64,000 nucleotides of DNA from contig NZ_CABEHV010000004.1 of assembly GCF_901542415.1 (NCBI RefSeq), positions 2,070,464 to 2,134,463 of the forward strand. The letters are read 5' to 3'. The notes under the pieces are model-generated. The model ran no database searches, had not been told where the DNA came from, and saw nothing but the letters and a program-made list of their open reading frames with translations. The stretch comes from Streptococcus mitis. Lineage in GTDB: Bacteria > Bacillota > Bacilli > Lactobacillales > Streptococcaceae. Positions 27,344 to 36,878 of the stretch are shown here, one piece after another. A program made the position numbers and the translations under genes. Numbering within the stretch: position 1 is the stretch's first letter; every line of letters starts with the position of its first letter.

Positions 27344-28393
27344 ATGACCGGAAACTATTCAACACGTGAATACCGTGAGAAATTATATGATGATCTTCAT
27401 GTTCGATTAAGAGATACAGTGATTTTGATGTGTGCGATTTTTATTGCCTCTATCGGCCTAAATATGAATTCAACAGCTGTCATTATTGGAGCCATGCTGA
27501 TTTCCCCTCTTATGACACCGATTGTTGGACTCGGATTTGGTTTAGCTATTTTTGATACGCGTTTAATCAAGCAATCTCTAGAGGTTTTATTTACTCAAGT
27601 ATTGGTCAGTTTGCTTGTCTCGACTCTATATTTCTGGATTTCTCCCTTATCTTATGCAAGTAGCGAATTGATTGCACGAACTTCTCCAACCATTTGGGAT
27701 GTTCTCATTGCTATTGCTGGTGGGATAGCAGGTGTCATTGGGTCAAGGAAAAAAGAAGCAAATAATATTGTGCCAGGAGTAGCCATTGCAACAGCTCTGA
27801 TGCCACCTATCTGTACTGCAGGCTATGGTTTAGCTAATGGAAATGTACGATTTTTATTTGGAGCTCTCTATCTTTTCTTGATCAACTGTGTTTTTATCAT
27901 GCTAACCAATATTGTTGGAACAAGAATTTTGATGAGAAAATCTCCCTTAAGTTCATTTAAAGAGCTAAATATTAAAATGAGAATTGGGTTGATATCCTTG
28001 ATTGTATTATTGATTCTTCCAGCCAGCTATTCAGCAATCACTCTGACGATAGATCAAGCGCGAAAAGAAGGAATCAAACAGTTTGTAGGAAAAGAGTTCT
28101 CCAATCACACGGTCATTAATCAAGTCTACAAGTCAAGGAACAATGAATTGGTCTTGACGGTTGTTGGAGATCCGATTTCAGAAGAAGAATTAGAAACGCT
28201 CCACCAAAAACAAGCCTCTTACGGTATTCAATCTGTCCAATTGAAAATCAATCAAGTTCATAATTCGACAAAATTAGATAGTGAGATGACCAAGGAATTT
28301 TATGAAACCATTAACAAGTATATCGATCAAAAACTCTCTGAAAAAGATTCACAAAAAGATCTCGTAAAAGAAAATGAAGCAGACAAGGAATGA
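27344..28393 (+). CDS. DUF389 family membrane protein
   Basis: This 349-residue protein has the DUF389 membrane domain over residues about 15-240, with at least six hydrophobic helices and the conserved IGAMLISPLMTPIVGLG and PGVAIATALMPP motifs. A cytoplasmic or extracellular C-terminal part (about 245-349) is charged and ends in a Lys/Asp/Glu-rich tail. Function is unknown; the family is broadly distributed in bacteria. GGGAG precedes the start. It stands alone between a long leader and a BOX element. Confidence 0.88.
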   Translation: MTGNYSTREYREKLYDDLHVRLRDTVILMCAIFIASIGLNMNSTAVIIGAMLISPLMTPIVGLGFGLAIFDTRLIKQSLEVLFTQVLVSLLVSTLYFWISPLSYASSELIARTSPTIWDVLIAIAGGIAGVIGSRKKEANNIVPGVAIATALMPPICTAGYGLANGNVRFLFGALYLFLINCVFIMLTNIVGTRILMRKSPLSSFKELNIKMRIGLISLIVLLILPASYSAITLTIDQARKEGIKQFVGKEFSNHTVINQVYKSRNNELVLTVVGDPISEEELETLHQKQASYGIQSVQLKINQVHNSTKLDSEMTKEFYETINKYIDQKLSEKDSQKDLVKENEADKE

Positions 28394-28471
28394 GGATATT
28401 GACCTTATCCAACTCATGAAAGCAAATCTTGTGTGGTGGTTTGGTCAATCACTACTAGCTCGGATTAAATA

Positions 28472-28575
28472 ATACTCTTCGAAAATCAAATTCAAACCAC
28501 GTCAGCGTCGCCTTACCGTACTCAAGTACAGCTTGCGGCTAGCTTCCTAGTTTGCTTTTTGATTTTCATTGAGTA
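28472..28575. repeat. BOX element (A-C form, no boxB)
   Basis: It begins ATACTCTTCGAAAATCAAATT and ends TTTGATTTTCATTGAGTA, the classic boxA and boxC ends, joined by the CCGTACTCAAGTACAGCTTGCGG segment in place of boxB. It lies between the convergent DUF389 and thrS genes. A near-identical copy lies at 53405-53510. Confidence 0.9.
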
Positions 28576-28582
28576 AAAATAT

Positions 28583-28617
28583 AAAAAGCAACAGCTGAAA
28601 TAGTTGTTGCTTTTTAG
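28583..28617. terminator. Bidirectional terminator between DUF389 gene and thrS
   Basis: Perfect arms AAAAAGCAACA / TGTTGCTTTTT enclose an 11-base loop. It lies 31 bp past the thrS stop and can act in both directions. Confidence 0.85.
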
Positions 28618-28648
28618 GTAGCTAGGATTTTATCCCAGGTTTTATATC

Positions 28649-30592
28649 TTATTTCTCAACGCGTGATTTGTTGGCGATATCAGCAAGGATAGCTTGAACA
28701 AAGTCATCGACTGAGATAGTTTGTGTTTCTTTTTGGCCGTAGCGACGAACGTTGACTGTTCCGTCTTCCATTTCCTTGTCACCAACGATTAATTGGTAAG
28801 GAATCTTGCTTGTTTGTGAAGCACGGATCTTAAACTGCATTTTTTCATTGCGTTCATCCACATCAGCACGGACACCGCGGTCACGGAGTTTCTTCGCTAC
28901 TTCCCATGCGTAGTCCACGTGTTTCTCGTTAGAAACTGGGATGAGGGTTACTTGGTGTGGTGCAAGCCATGTTGGGAAGGCTCCCTTGTAGTTCTCAATC
29001 AAGATAGCTGTGAAGCGTTCCATAGTTGAGATAACTCCACGGTGAATCATGACTGGACGGTGTTCTTCACCATCAGCTCCGATGTATTTGAGGTCGAAAC
29101 GTTCTGGAAGCAAGAAGTCAAGTTGGATAGTTGAAAGTGTTTCTTCTTTACCAAGAGCGGTCTTAACCTGGATATCCAATTTTGGTCCGTAGAAGGCTGC
29201 TTCACCTTCGGCTTCAAAGTAGTCCACGCCCATTTCATCAAGGGCAGCACGAAGCATAGTTTGGGCATTTTCCCACATCTCATCGTTATCAAAGTACTTG
29301 TGAGTATCTTGAGGGTCGCGAAGAGAGAGACGGAAGCGGTATTCAGTCAAGTTGAAATCTTCATAAACATCGATAATCAACTGAAGGGCACGTTGGAATT
29401 CTTCTTGGATTTGTTCTGGAGTAACAAAGAGGTGACCGTCGTTGAGTGACATTTCACGTACACGTTGAAGACCAGTGAGGGCACCAGATTTTTCATAACG
29501 GTGCATCATACCGATTTCAGCGATACGGATTGGCAACTCACGGTAAGAGTGAACATGGTGTTTGAAGACTTGGATGTGGTGCGGGCAGTTCATTGGACGA
29601 AGGACAAATTCTTCCCCGTCACCCATGTCCATAGTTGGGAACATGTCTTCTTGGTAATGATCCCAGTGACCAGAAGTCTTGTAAAGTTCAACAGAAGCAA
29701 GTGGTGGAGTGTAGACGTGTTGGTAGCCAGAAGCCAACTCTTTGTCAACGATGTAGCGTTCCAATTCACGACGGATAGTCGCACCATTTGGCAACCAGAA
29801 TGGAAGTCCTTGACCAACCTCTTGAGAAATCATGAAGAGGTCAAGCTCTTTACCAAGTTTACGGTGGTCACGTTCCTTAGCTTCTTCACGCATTTGAAGG
29901 TAGTTTTTCAAGTCTTTCTTGTCAAACCAAGCTGTACCGTAGATACGTTGCATCATAGCATTGTCGCTATTTCCACGCCAGTAAGCACCTGCTACATGGA
30001 GAAGGTGGAAGATTTGGATACGACCTGTTGATGGAACGTGAGGCCCACGGCAAAGGTCCACGTATTCACCCTGACGGTAGATAGTCAAACCGCCTTCGTC
30101 TTCTGAGTGTTCTTCAATCAATTCCAACTTGTAAGGGTCATTTTTGAAGATTTCACGTGCCTCGTCTTTAGTAACTTCTTCACGAATTGATGGGAAGTTT
30201 TCTTTGACGATTTTTTGCATTTCTTCTTCGATACGAGGAAGGTCTTCGTTAGAGATTTGACCAGCTGTGTTGTCAGTATCGTAGTAGAAACCGTCTTCGA
30301 TTGCTGGACCAACTCCCAAGTGAATGTCTGGGAAAAGACGACGAGCTGCTTGGGCGAACAAGTGAGCAGCTGAGTGACGCAAGATTGGAAGGGCATCTTC
30401 GTGATCAGGTGTCACAATTTCGATGCTTCCATCTTCAGTGATAGCACGAGTAGTGTCGATGAGTTTGCCGTTGAATTTACCAGCCAAGGCCTTTTTAGCT
30501 AGGGAATTGCTGATCGATTGGGCAATTTCAAAAGTTGTAACGCCAGATTCGAATTCACGAACAGCGCCATCTGGGAAAGTAATGTTAATCAT
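28649..30592 (-). CDS. thrS: Threonyl-tRNA synthetase
   Basis: This is a 647-residue class II aminoacyl-tRNA synthetase that charges tRNA-Thr. Domains in order: TGS (residues 1-62), the editing/SAD domain with [10 protein letters not shown] and the metal-binding CRGPH, the catalytic core with motif 2 (RPMNCPHH; Cys and His are zinc ligands) and motif 3 ([15 protein letters not shown]), and the C-terminal anticodon-binding domain. The start at 30592 follows AAGGAGAA; an earlier in-frame ATG would add nine residues overlapping that site. A T-box leader (30669-30879) upstream predicts induction when uncharged tRNA-Thr builds up. Confidence 0.97.
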   Translation of the reverse strand: MINITFPDGAVREFESGVTTFEIAQSISNSLAKKALAGKFNGKLIDTTRAITEDGSIEIVTPDHEDALPILRHSAAHLFAQAARRLFPDIHLGVGPAIEDGFYYDTDNTAGQISNEDLPRIEEEMQKIVKENFPSIREEVTKDEAREIFKNDPYKLELIEEHSEDEGGLTIYRQGEYVDLCRGPHVPSTGRIQIFHLLHVAGAYWRGNSDNAMMQRIYGTAWFDKKDLKNYLQMREEAKERDHRKLGKELDLFMISQEVGQGLPFWLPNGATIRRELERYIVDKELASGYQHVYTPPLASVELYKTSGHWDHYQEDMFPTMDMGDGEEFVLRPMNCPHHIQVFKHHVHSYRELPIRIAEIGMMHRYEKSGALTGLQRVREMSLNDGHLFVTPEQIQEEFQRALQLIIDVYEDFNLTEYRFRLSLRDPQDTHKYFDNDEMWENAQTMLRAALDEMGVDYFEAEGEAAFYGPKLDIQVKTALGKEETLSTIQLDFLLPERFDLKYIGADGEEHRPVMIHRGVISTMERFTAILIENYKGAFPTWLAPHQVTLIPVSNEKHVDYAWEVAKKLRDRGVRADVDERNEKMQFKIRASQTSKIPYQLIVGDKEMEDGTVNVRRYGQKETQTISVDDFVQAILADIANKSRVEK

Positions 30593-30668
30593 GATGTTCT
30601 CCTTATATTGGTTATCCATTATTTCTAAAGCAGAAGTGTTTGCCTATTTCGCAGTCTTAAATAAAGAG

Positions 30669-30879
30669 AAACAAAAAGCAACATCCTCGAAAGGACGTCG
30701 CAACGTGGTTCCACCTTCATTTATGTTCCTCAAAAGAGAGGGACACCTCTGATTGGCTCTAACGTAGCCACCGTTTTATGTTTTCATAAAAAATCACGAG
30801 TAGTATCAGTTTAGGCTTTCTATGCGTTTCCAGCAACCACGCACTCTCTAGTAGAAAGGGACTAAGTGACTTGTCTCTA
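30669..30879 (-). promoter_or_regulatory. T-box riboswitch leader of thrS
   Basis: On the minus strand the conserved T-box AAGGTGGAACCACG lies at 30704-30717. It is followed by a terminator hairpin (arms GCGACGTCCT / AGGATGTTGC) and a TTTTTG run. An upstream stem I region with a bulged purine-rich loop occupies about 30770-30870. The specifier is expected to be a threonine codon; ACT triplets occur in the likely specifier loop (CTGATACTACTCG) but I could not fix which one is used. It reads through to thrS when uncharged tRNA-Thr binds. Confidence 0.88.
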
Positions 30880-30885
30880 TGGATT

Positions 30886-30913
30886 ATTATAGCATGATTG
30901 TGAAAATTTTCAA
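30886..30913 (-). promoter_or_regulatory. thrS promoter
   Basis: Minus-strand -10 TATAAT (30886-30891) and -35 TTGAAA (30908-30913) are 16 bp apart, placed just upstream of the T-box leader. Confidence 0.7.
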
Positions 30914-31119
30914 GATATTTGTAGATTTTTTTGAATTTTCTTCATTAAAAAGTGCTTGCTATGCTTTGTTAGGAGTAATGTGAAATCATCTTTTTGATAA
31001 GTCTGTACCTTGATAAAAGTAGTGTTCTGGATTTAGTAAGAGTGAGTCAAAGGTAACCATTATACAGTATTTTTTGTTATAATATTAAAAAGATATATAA
31101 GAGGAAATGAGGAGAAAGA

Positions 31120-31962
31120 ATGACAAAAATAGCTCTTCTTTCAGATATTCATGGAAATACTACAGCCTTGGAGGCTGTTTTGGAAGATACTCGGAAGCTA
31201 GGAGTGGATGAATACTGGCTTTTGGGAGATATTCTCATGCCAGGAACAGGGCGTAGAAGGATTTTGGACTTGTTGGATCAACTACCGATTACGGCTAGAG
31301 TTTTGGGAAACTGGGAAGACAGTCTTTGGCATGGTGTCCGCAAGGAATTGGATAGCACTCGTCCTAGTCAACGCTATCTCTTGCGCCAGTGCCAGTATGT
31401 TTTAGAGGAAATTTCCCTAGAAGAAATCGAAATGCTCCACAATCAACCTCTACAGATTCATCGTCAGTTTGGGGATTTGACGGTAGGAATTAGCCACCAT
31501 CTTCCTGATAAGAACTGGGGGAGAGAGTTGATTCATACTGGAGCGCAAGAGGATTTTGACCGCTTGGTGACCAATCCACCTTGTGATATCGCTGTATATG
31601 GTCATATTCATCAGCAGTTGCTTCGTTACGGGACTGGTGGTCAATTGATTGTCAATCCAGGTTCGATTGGGCAGCCTTTCTTTCTAGATGCCCAGTTACG
31701 GAAGGACTTACGGGCCCAGTATATGATTTTAGAGTTTGATGACAAGGGATTGGTAGATATGGACTTCCGACGGGTAGACTACGATGTGGTAGCTGAATTG
31801 CAGTTGGCTAAAGACCTCAAACTTCCCTATTTTAAGGTTTACTATGAAAGTCTGGTCAATGGTATCCATCATACTCACAATCAGGAATTTTTGAGAAAAT
31901 TAGCCCAGAAAGAGGGCTACGATCGGGAGTTAGATGCCTGGTTGAAAAGTGGTAATGATTGA
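31120..31962 (+). CDS. Calcineurin-like metallophosphoesterase (paralogue A)
   Basis: This 280-residue protein has the metallophosphoesterase motifs SDIHGN (residues 8-13), GDI (35-37), GNWED (the GNHE/D motif), and GHIHQQ near residue 166. It likely hydrolyses a small phosphodiester or phosphomonoester; the substrate is unknown. A second gene at 44565-45398 encodes a close paralogue over the whole length. An extended -10 (TGTTATAAT, 31075-31083) and AGGAGAAAG lie upstream. The stop codon overlaps the -35 of the next promoter. Confidence 0.88.
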   Translation: MTKIALLSDIHGNTTALEAVLEDTRKLGVDEYWLLGDILMPGTGRRRILDLLDQLPITARVLGNWEDSLWHGVRKELDSTRPSQRYLLRQCQYVLEEISLEEIEMLHNQPLQIHRQFGDLTVGISHHLPDKNWGRELIHTGAQEDFDRLVTNPPCDIAVYGHIHQQLLRYGTGGQLIVNPGSIGQPFFLDAQLRKDLRAQYMILEFDDKGLVDMDFRRVDYDVVAELQLAKDLKLPYFKVYYESLVNGIHHTHNQEFLRKLAQKEGYDRELDAWLKSGND

Positions 31963-31986
31963 CATTACAACTAAAAAGGGTATAAT
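31959..31986 (+). promoter_or_regulatory. Consensus promoter of the Rrf2-family gene
   Basis: A perfect -35 TTGACA (31959-31964) and perfect -10 TATAAT (31981-31986) are spaced 16 bp apart. The -35 overlaps the stop codon of the upstream phosphoesterase gene. A small hairpin GAGGC/GCCTC (32004-32020) lies in the leader. Confidence 0.85.
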
Positions 31987-32037
31987 AAAAGAAAAAGAAG
32001 AGTAGAGGCAGGGTAGCCTCGTAAAAAGGAGAAGAGG

Positions 32038-32475
32038 ATGCAAATTCCAAGTAGATTTACCATTGCGACTCATATGCTGATAATCATTGCCCTCAAGGGG
32101 AAGGAAAGCAAGGTGACCAGTGATTTTCTGGCTGCTAGTGTCGGGGTCAATCCAGTCATTATCAGAAAGACCTTGTCCCAGTTGAAGAAGGCAGAGCTGA
32201 TTTCAGTAGCGCGTGGAACAGGGGGAACAGAGATTGTCAAGGACCTCAAAGACATTAGTCTTTTAGATGTTTATCAAGCGGTCGAGTGTCTTGGTAAGAC
32301 AGGTCAACTCTTCAGTTTCCATGACAATCCAAATCCAAATTGCCCAGTTGGAGCTCGTATTCATGATGTTTTGGATCAAAAACTGGAGAGAATTCAGCTG
32401 GCGATGGAGGCAGAGCTTGGTCAGACCAGTCTAGAACAAGTCGTGGCCGATGCAGAGAGTCAAATGAAGGATTAA
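32038..32475 (+). CDS. Rrf2-family transcriptional regulator
   Basis: This 145-residue protein has an N-terminal winged helix (residues about 1-60; ASVGVNPVIIRKTLSQLKKA) and the Rrf2 dimerisation helix. Only two cysteines remain in the region that binds an Fe-S cluster in IscR/NsrR (ECLGK and NPNCPVG). It is therefore more like the YwnA or redox-responsive subgroup than a classical three-Cys Fe-S sensor. A consensus promoter and strong AAGGAGAAG site suggest high expression. The convergent neighbour is the NOX-type oxidase gene, a plausible but unproven target. Confidence 0.88.
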   Translation: MQIPSRFTIATHMLIIIALKGKESKVTSDFLAASVGVNPVIIRKTLSQLKKAELISVARGTGGTEIVKDLKDISLLDVYQAVECLGKTGQLFSFHDNPNPNCPVGARIHDVLDQKLERIQLAMEAELGQTSLEQVVADAESQMKD

Positions 32476-32504
32476 GAGGGATAGATGCCTGCAAATGAAA
32501 TGTC

Positions 32505-32537
32505 AAAACACTGCTAGAAATCTGGCAGTGTTTTTTT
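32505..32537 (+). terminator. Terminator after the Rrf2-family gene
   Basis: Arms AAAACACTGC / GCAGTGTTTT with a 10-base loop are followed by a T run, about 30 bp past the stop. Confidence 0.85.
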
Positions 32538-32586
32538 GAGACTGCGTAGAAAAAACTCCTGGGAAATTCCAGGAGAGTATGAGTGG

Positions 32587-33789
32587 TTATTTAAACTTGA
32601 ATCCTTCGTAAATAAGCTCTGTTTTTGGATTTTGTTTCTTAATCTGTTTGGCAAGTGACTTCATCATAGAAAGAGGACCACACATATAGACGGTTGCCTG
32701 TTCGGGCACTTCTTCTTGCTCAAAATTAAGATAGCCGTCTTTCCTACTGTCTACTAGATGGAGTTCAAAATTAGGATTTTTCTGAGCATAGTCACGGAGC
32801 AAATCTAGATAGACTGCATTTTCATTTCCACGGAAGCTATAGTAGAAGTGAACCTGTTTATCTAAAATAGGATGTTCACGGATGTAAGAGATGAAGGGGG
32901 TAATCCCAATGCCTCCAGCAATCCAAACCTGATTTTCTCGTCCTTCTTCTATGATCATGTGTCCGTAAGCTCTGTCTACGCTTACTTTGCTGCCGACTTG
33001 AAGATTGTCATAGATATTCTTGGTATGGTCACCTGAATTTTTAACAGTAAAGTAACGAGTTTGACCATGACCTCCTGAGATAGAAAAGGGATGCGGAGCA
33101 CTTTCAAAGCCTTCTTGGAAAATCTTTAGAAAGGCAAATTGTCCTGATTGATAGTTGAAAGGTCTGCTAAGATGGATTTGAATTTCTATAGTATCGTGAT
33201 TTAAGCGTTTGAGATTAGTAATTTTCCCTAGATAGGGGAATCCAATCTTTTGATAAAGGAAAATGATATAAAAACCAGCCAGTAAGCCTAAAAGGGCATA
33301 GCTACCAACAAGAAAACTTAGAAGATTAAATGTAAGGAGACGATTGCCCATCATCATGTAGACGTGAAAGAGTCCCAAAATATAGGCTAGATAAACAAGG
33401 CGGTGAATCCATCGCCAAGCTTCGTATTGGATGTATTTGCCTAAATAGGCGACAAGGATGATACTGGCAAAGATATAGATGGCAAGGTTGCCAAACTGAG
33501 CGGATAAGCGAGAGCCCCACAGACCGCCCATACTAAAGTTATGCAAGATTAGTAGGATGATGGAGAGAAAGGCTGTGAATTTGTGGACAGTATAGACTCT
33601 CTCCAAACCGTGAAACCAGCTTTCTAGTAGGGGGAGACGAGTGGCTAGGATAAAAGTTAGAGATAGGCTTGTTAAAGCTAGTCCTGGAATCATGAATTGG
33701 GGAGAAGTGCTCATCCAAGTTAAAATAGTCAAGAGAAAACTAGCTATGATAAAGAGTAGTCCTTTGATTGATTTCATAGAAAATTCCAT
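32587..33789 (-). CDS. NOX-type transmembrane NAD(P)H oxidase / ferric reductase (SpNOX-like)
   Basis: This 400-residue membrane flavocytochrome closely matches the pneumococcal NADPH-oxidase homologue SpNOX. The N-terminal half has six hydrophobic helices. Two of them carry paired haem-ligand histidines (VHKFTAFLSIILLILH and IHRLVYLAYILGLFH), enough for two stacked haems. The C-terminal half is a ferredoxin-reductase fold with the FAD motif HPFSIS, the pyridine nucleotide motif GGIGITPF and a final aromatic residue (YEGFKFK). It moves electrons from NAD(P)H across the membrane to oxygen or another acceptor. The start may be the first ATG or the one four codons later (33777). A transcriptional neighbour of amino-acid transporter genes on the same strand, but separated by a terminator. 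Confidence 0.9.
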   Translation of the reverse strand: MEFSMKSIKGLLFIIASFLLTILTWMSTSPQFMIPGLALTSLSLTFILATRLPLLESWFHGLERVYTVHKFTAFLSIILLILHNFSMGGLWGSRLSAQFGNLAIYIFASIILVAYLGKYIQYEAWRWIHRLVYLAYILGLFHVYMMMGNRLLTFNLLSFLVGSYALLGLLAGFYIIFLYQKIGFPYLGKITNLKRLNHDTIEIQIHLSRPFNYQSGQFAFLKIFQEGFESAPHPFSISGGHGQTRYFTVKNSGDHTKNIYDNLQVGSKVSVDRAYGHMIIEEGRENQVWIAGGIGITPFISYIREHPILDKQVHFYYSFRGNENAVYLDLLRDYAQKNPNFELHLVDSRKDGYLNFEQEEVPEQATVYMCGPLSMMKSLAKQIKKQNPKTELIYEGFKFK

Positions 33790-33885
33790 TTCATTAATAT
33801 TTTGATTTGTTGTAAATAAATTTGTTACATTTTATCATAGAAAAAGTATGGTGTCAAATTGAGGTATATAAATATCTACTATCAT

Positions 33886-33915
33886 CAAAAAAACTCTCCA
33901 ATTGAACTGGAGAGT
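33886..33915 (-). terminator. Terminator after the amino-acid ABC operon
   Basis: On the minus strand the arms ACTCTCCA / TGGAGAGT are followed by a run of seven T, 7 bp past the last permease gene. Confidence 0.9.
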
Positions 33916-33921
33916 GGCTGT

Positions 33922-34581
33922 TTATTCTGCAGCTTGTTGCCAACGTTTTGCTAGCATATGAGACAAACTAGAAATGGCTAGGTTAAAGCTGAAGTAGATG
34001 AGGGCAATCAGGATATACAGACTGAAGACCTGCTCTGGTTCGAAATAACGGCCCATGAGAATTTGGCTGGCTCCAAAGAGTTCTTGTAGGGCGATAACAG
34101 AGTAGAGAAGACTGGTATCCTTAATCACGGTTACAAACTGAGAAATGATAGCTGGCAGCATTTTACGAATGGCTTGTGGGAGAATGATGTGGTAGAGGAT
34201 TTGGGCTGAGGTAAATCCTTGCGACATTCCTGCTTCGTATTGCCCCTTGTCCACAGCATTGAGACCGCCTCGAATAATCTCAGCTAGAGCCGCTGATGTA
34301 AAGAGGGTAAAGGCAGTGATTCCTGCTGGTGTGGATTTCATCTTGAACACTAAAAAGATAGTAAAGATCCAGAGGAGGTTGGGAACGTTGCGCACAAACT
34401 CGATGTAAATGCTGGAGATGATGCGCAAGACAGGATTTTTCCCATTTCTCATAACTGCTAGCACTGTCCCGATAAGGGTAGAGAGAACGATGGCAATTAG
34501 AGAAATATAGAGGGTCAAGCCAAATCCTTTAAAGATAAAGACTAGGTTATCTGGGGTTAAAACTTCTAAAATGGATTCCAT
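33922..34581 (-). CDS. Polar amino-acid ABC transporter permease (second)
   Basis: This 219-residue His/Glu/Gln/Arg/opine-type permease has about five hydrophobic helices and the EAA loop (EAGMSQGFTSAQILYHIILPQA). It pairs with the permease encoded just upstream to form the membrane pore of an amino-acid importer. A strong ribosome-binding site (AGGAGG) sits in the 9-bp gap between the two genes. It is last in a four-gene operon: ATPase, binding protein, permease, permease. Confidence 0.9.
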   Translation of the reverse strand: MESILEVLTPDNLVFIFKGFGLTLYISLIAIVLSTLIGTVLAVMRNGKNPVLRIISSIYIEFVRNVPNLLWIFTIFLVFKMKSTPAGITAFTLFTSAALAEIIRGGLNAVDKGQYEAGMSQGFTSAQILYHIILPQAIRKMLPAIISQFVTVIKDTSLLYSVIALQELFGASQILMGRYFEPEQVFSLYILIALIYFSFNLAISSLSHMLAKRWQQAAE

Positions 34582-34590
34582 AGTAACCTC

Positions 34591-35268
34591 CTAAAGTGAA
34601 TAGGCTTTTTTGTTGGATTGCTCCATCTTGCGACCAAACTGGGCAACAGGGAAGCATAGAGAGAAGTAGAGCAGGGCAGCGCCTAGAAAGGCTGGGATAT
34701 AGTTTCCGTTAAGAGCCGACCAAGACTTGGTCACAAACATCAAATCTACTCCAGAGATGATAGCGACTGTAGAGGTGTTTTTGATGAGGTTAACAATTTG
34801 GTTGGTCAAAGGAGGGAGAATGATACGAAAAGCCTGAGGCAAGATAATCAAGCGCATAGCACTGATATAGGTAAAACCTTGCGATAAGGCAGCTTCCATC
34901 TGACCGCTAGGAATAGACTGAATACCTGAGCGAATCACCTCAGCAATATAGGCACCGTGATAGAGTCCCACGCAGAGAACGGCTGTCCAATAAATCGGAA
35001 TCATGATGATATGGTCACTGATAAGAGGTAGACCATAAAAGACGATGACAAATTGCACCAAAAGGGGAGTGTTTTGGTAAAATTCAACAAAGATGCGAGC
35101 CAAAATTCTCAATATTGGACGCTTGCTGGTTGACATGGCTCCAAAGAAGATGCCCAAAACCATGGCTAGGATAAAGGATCCGATTGCTAGGGAAAGGGTG
35201 AAGAGGAAACCATTGAAAAATTGTCCAAAATCCTGAAAATAGGCTGTCCAAGATGATAAATCTGTCAT
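34591..35268 (-). CDS. Polar amino-acid ABC transporter permease (first)
   Basis: This is a 225-residue permease of the same family as its neighbour, with the EAA loop EAALSQGFTYISAMRLIILP and a FYQNTPLL motif typical of glutamine/glutamate-type systems. Five hydrophobic segments are visible. AAGGAGG precedes the start; the binding-protein gene ends 12 bp upstream. Confidence 0.9.
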   Translation of the reverse strand: MTDLSSWTAYFQDFGQFFNGFLFTLSLAIGSFILAMVLGIFFGAMSTSKRPILRILARIFVEFYQNTPLLVQFVIVFYGLPLISDHIIMIPIYWTAVLCVGLYHGAYIAEVIRSGIQSIPSGQMEAALSQGFTYISAMRLIILPQAFRIILPPLTNQIVNLIKNTSTVAIISGVDLMFVTKSWSALNGNYIPAFLGAALLYFSLCFPVAQFGRKMEQSNKKAYSL

Positions 35269-35280
35269 GGGGTATCCTCC

Positions 35281-36075
35281 TTAATCTGCAGTATGGCTAG
35301 ATGGTTTGAGCTTGTAACGGTCATAAAGTTTTTGCAAACTACCATCCTTGCTCCATTTAGTGACCAAGTTATCAAGATAGTCGTTGAGCTCTGTATTTGA
35401 TTTCTTAGTAACGATACCGTAGTCAGATGGCTTGAAACTATCATCTAGTAGTTCTGTCCGCTTACTGATGTAGCCAGATAGGATAGAACGGTCAACGGAA
35501 AAGGCATCGATACGGTGAGCGTGAAGGGAAGTAATCAATTCTGGGTAGGAACCAAGTTCGACGAATTTAAAGGTCAGGCCTTTCTTTTTACCCAGTTCGG
35601 TAATTAGACGTTGGGTAATGGAACCTTGGGCAACTCCGATGGTTTTTCCGTTTAAGTCTTCAATGTTTTTGATTTTGGCAGACTTATTGACCAAAAATCC
35701 AGAAGCGTCCGTGTAGTAGGGGCTGGTAAAGTTATAAAGTTTTTTGCGTTCGTCTGTGATGGTAAAGGTCGCGATATCCATATCGACCTGTTCATTGTCT
35801 AGAAGGGGTCCGCGAGTTTGTGCTGTAACTGGCACATAACGAACCTTGACCTTGAGCTCATCAGCTACCATCTTGGCCAGATCAGTTTCGATACCAGAAT
35901 AGGTTCCTGTCTTGGGATCCTTGTAACCGAAATTGGGAACGTCTTGTTTGACACCAACAACCAGCTCGCCTCTCTTTTGAATGTCTGCGACACTGGTATC
36001 AGCCTGAACTGGTTTTGTAGCAGCAAGACCGAAAAGGCTAATCAATAATGCTGATAAAAAGAATTTCTTTTTCAT
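35281..36075 (-). CDS. Amino-acid ABC transporter substrate-binding protein
   Basis: This 264-residue protein is a type II periplasmic-binding-protein fold (SBP_bac_3), with GVKQDVPNFGY, SGIETDLAKMVA and the ligand-binding arginine region (TITDERKKLYNFTSPYY). The signal peptide ends in PVQADTS and no lipobox cysteine is visible, which is unusual for a Gram-positive binding protein. The start at 36075 follows AAGGAGGCGCC. The frame extends upstream without a stop through part of the ATPase gene, but that extension is antisense to nothing known and simply overlaps the upstream gene, so it is not coding. Substrate is likely a polar amino acid such as glutamine; not certain. Confidence 0.9.
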   Translation of the reverse strand: MKKKFFLSALLISLFGLAATKPVQADTSVADIQKRGELVVGVKQDVPNFGYKDPKTGTYSGIETDLAKMVADELKVKVRYVPVTAQTRGPLLDNEQVDMDIATFTITDERKKLYNFTSPYYTDASGFLVNKSAKIKNIEDLNGKTIGVAQGSITQRLITELGKKKGLTFKFVELGSYPELITSLHAHRIDAFSVDRSILSGYISKRTELLDDSFKPSDYGIVTKKSNTELNDYLDNLVTKWSKDGSLQKLYDRYKLKPSSHTAD

Positions 36076-36085
36076 AGGCGCCTCC

Positions 36086-36844
36086 TTATTTAACTTTGTC
36101 ACTTTCGTGGTTGATGATTTTGCTGAGAAATTGTTGGGCACGAGGTTCGCTTGGATTGTCAAAAAAGTCATCAACATCTGTCGTATCCACCAAAACCTCT
36201 CCGTCAGCCATAAAGATGATGCGATCCGCAACTTCACGGGCAAAGCCCATTTCATGAGTAACGATAATCATATTCATACCATCGTGGGCCAATTTTTGCA
36301 TAACTGCTAGAACATCGCCGATAGTTTCAGGGTCTAGGGCAGATGTTGGCTCATCAAAGAGGAGGAGTTCAGGATGCATAGCGAGTCCACGTGCGATGGC
36401 AATCCGTTGTTTTTGTCCACCAGATAGCATGGCTGGATAAGAATCTTTCTTGTCCCACATATTTACAAATTCCAGATATTTTTGGGCTGTTTTTTCAGCT
36501 TCTTTTTTATCAATTCCTAGAACTTTTATGGGTGCTAGTGTTACGTTTTCTAACACTGTTTTATGCGGATAGAGGTTGAAATGTTGGAAAACCATGCCGA
36601 CTTCCTTGCGAAGGGGCACCAAATCTTTCTGGCTGGCACCAGCAACTTGGTGACCATTTACTAGAAGACTTCCTTTGTCTACAGCCTCCAAACCATTGAT
36701 GGTGCGGATAAGAGTGGACTTACCAGAACCAGAAGGACCTAGGAGTACAACAACTTGCCCTTTTTCAAAACGGAGATTGATGTCGCGGAGTGCATGGTAA
36801 TCTCCGTAATATTTTTCGACGTGTTCAAATTCTACTAAAGCCAT
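36086..36844 (-). CDS. Amino-acid ABC transporter ATP-binding protein
   Basis: This 252-residue ABC ATPase of the GlnQ group has Walker A GPSGSGKST (about residues 35-43), signature LSGGQKQR, Walker B LLLFDEPTSALDPE and switch His in VTHEMGFA. It is the first gene of the importer operon and is preceded by AAGGAGA and a good promoter. The next gene, recJ, is transcribed divergently from the same intergenic region. Confidence 0.93.
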   Translation of the reverse strand: MALVEFEHVEKYYGDYHALRDINLRFEKGQVVVLLGPSGSGKSTLIRTINGLEAVDKGSLLVNGHQVAGASQKDLVPLRKEVGMVFQHFNLYPHKTVLENVTLAPIKVLGIDKKEAEKTAQKYLEFVNMWDKKDSYPAMLSGGQKQRIAIARGLAMHPELLLFDEPTSALDPETIGDVLAVMQKLAHDGMNMIIVTHEMGFAREVADRIIFMADGEVLVDTTDVDDFFDNPSEPRAQQFLSKIINHESDKVK

Positions 36845-36878
36845 AAGGAATCTCCTTTGTGTTAGATTTTATAACATG

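Noticed and set aside
36076..36255. Upstream extension of the substrate-binding protein frame
   Set aside because: It overlaps the ATPase gene on the same strand in another frame, while a strong ribosome-binding site and signal peptide start at 36075.
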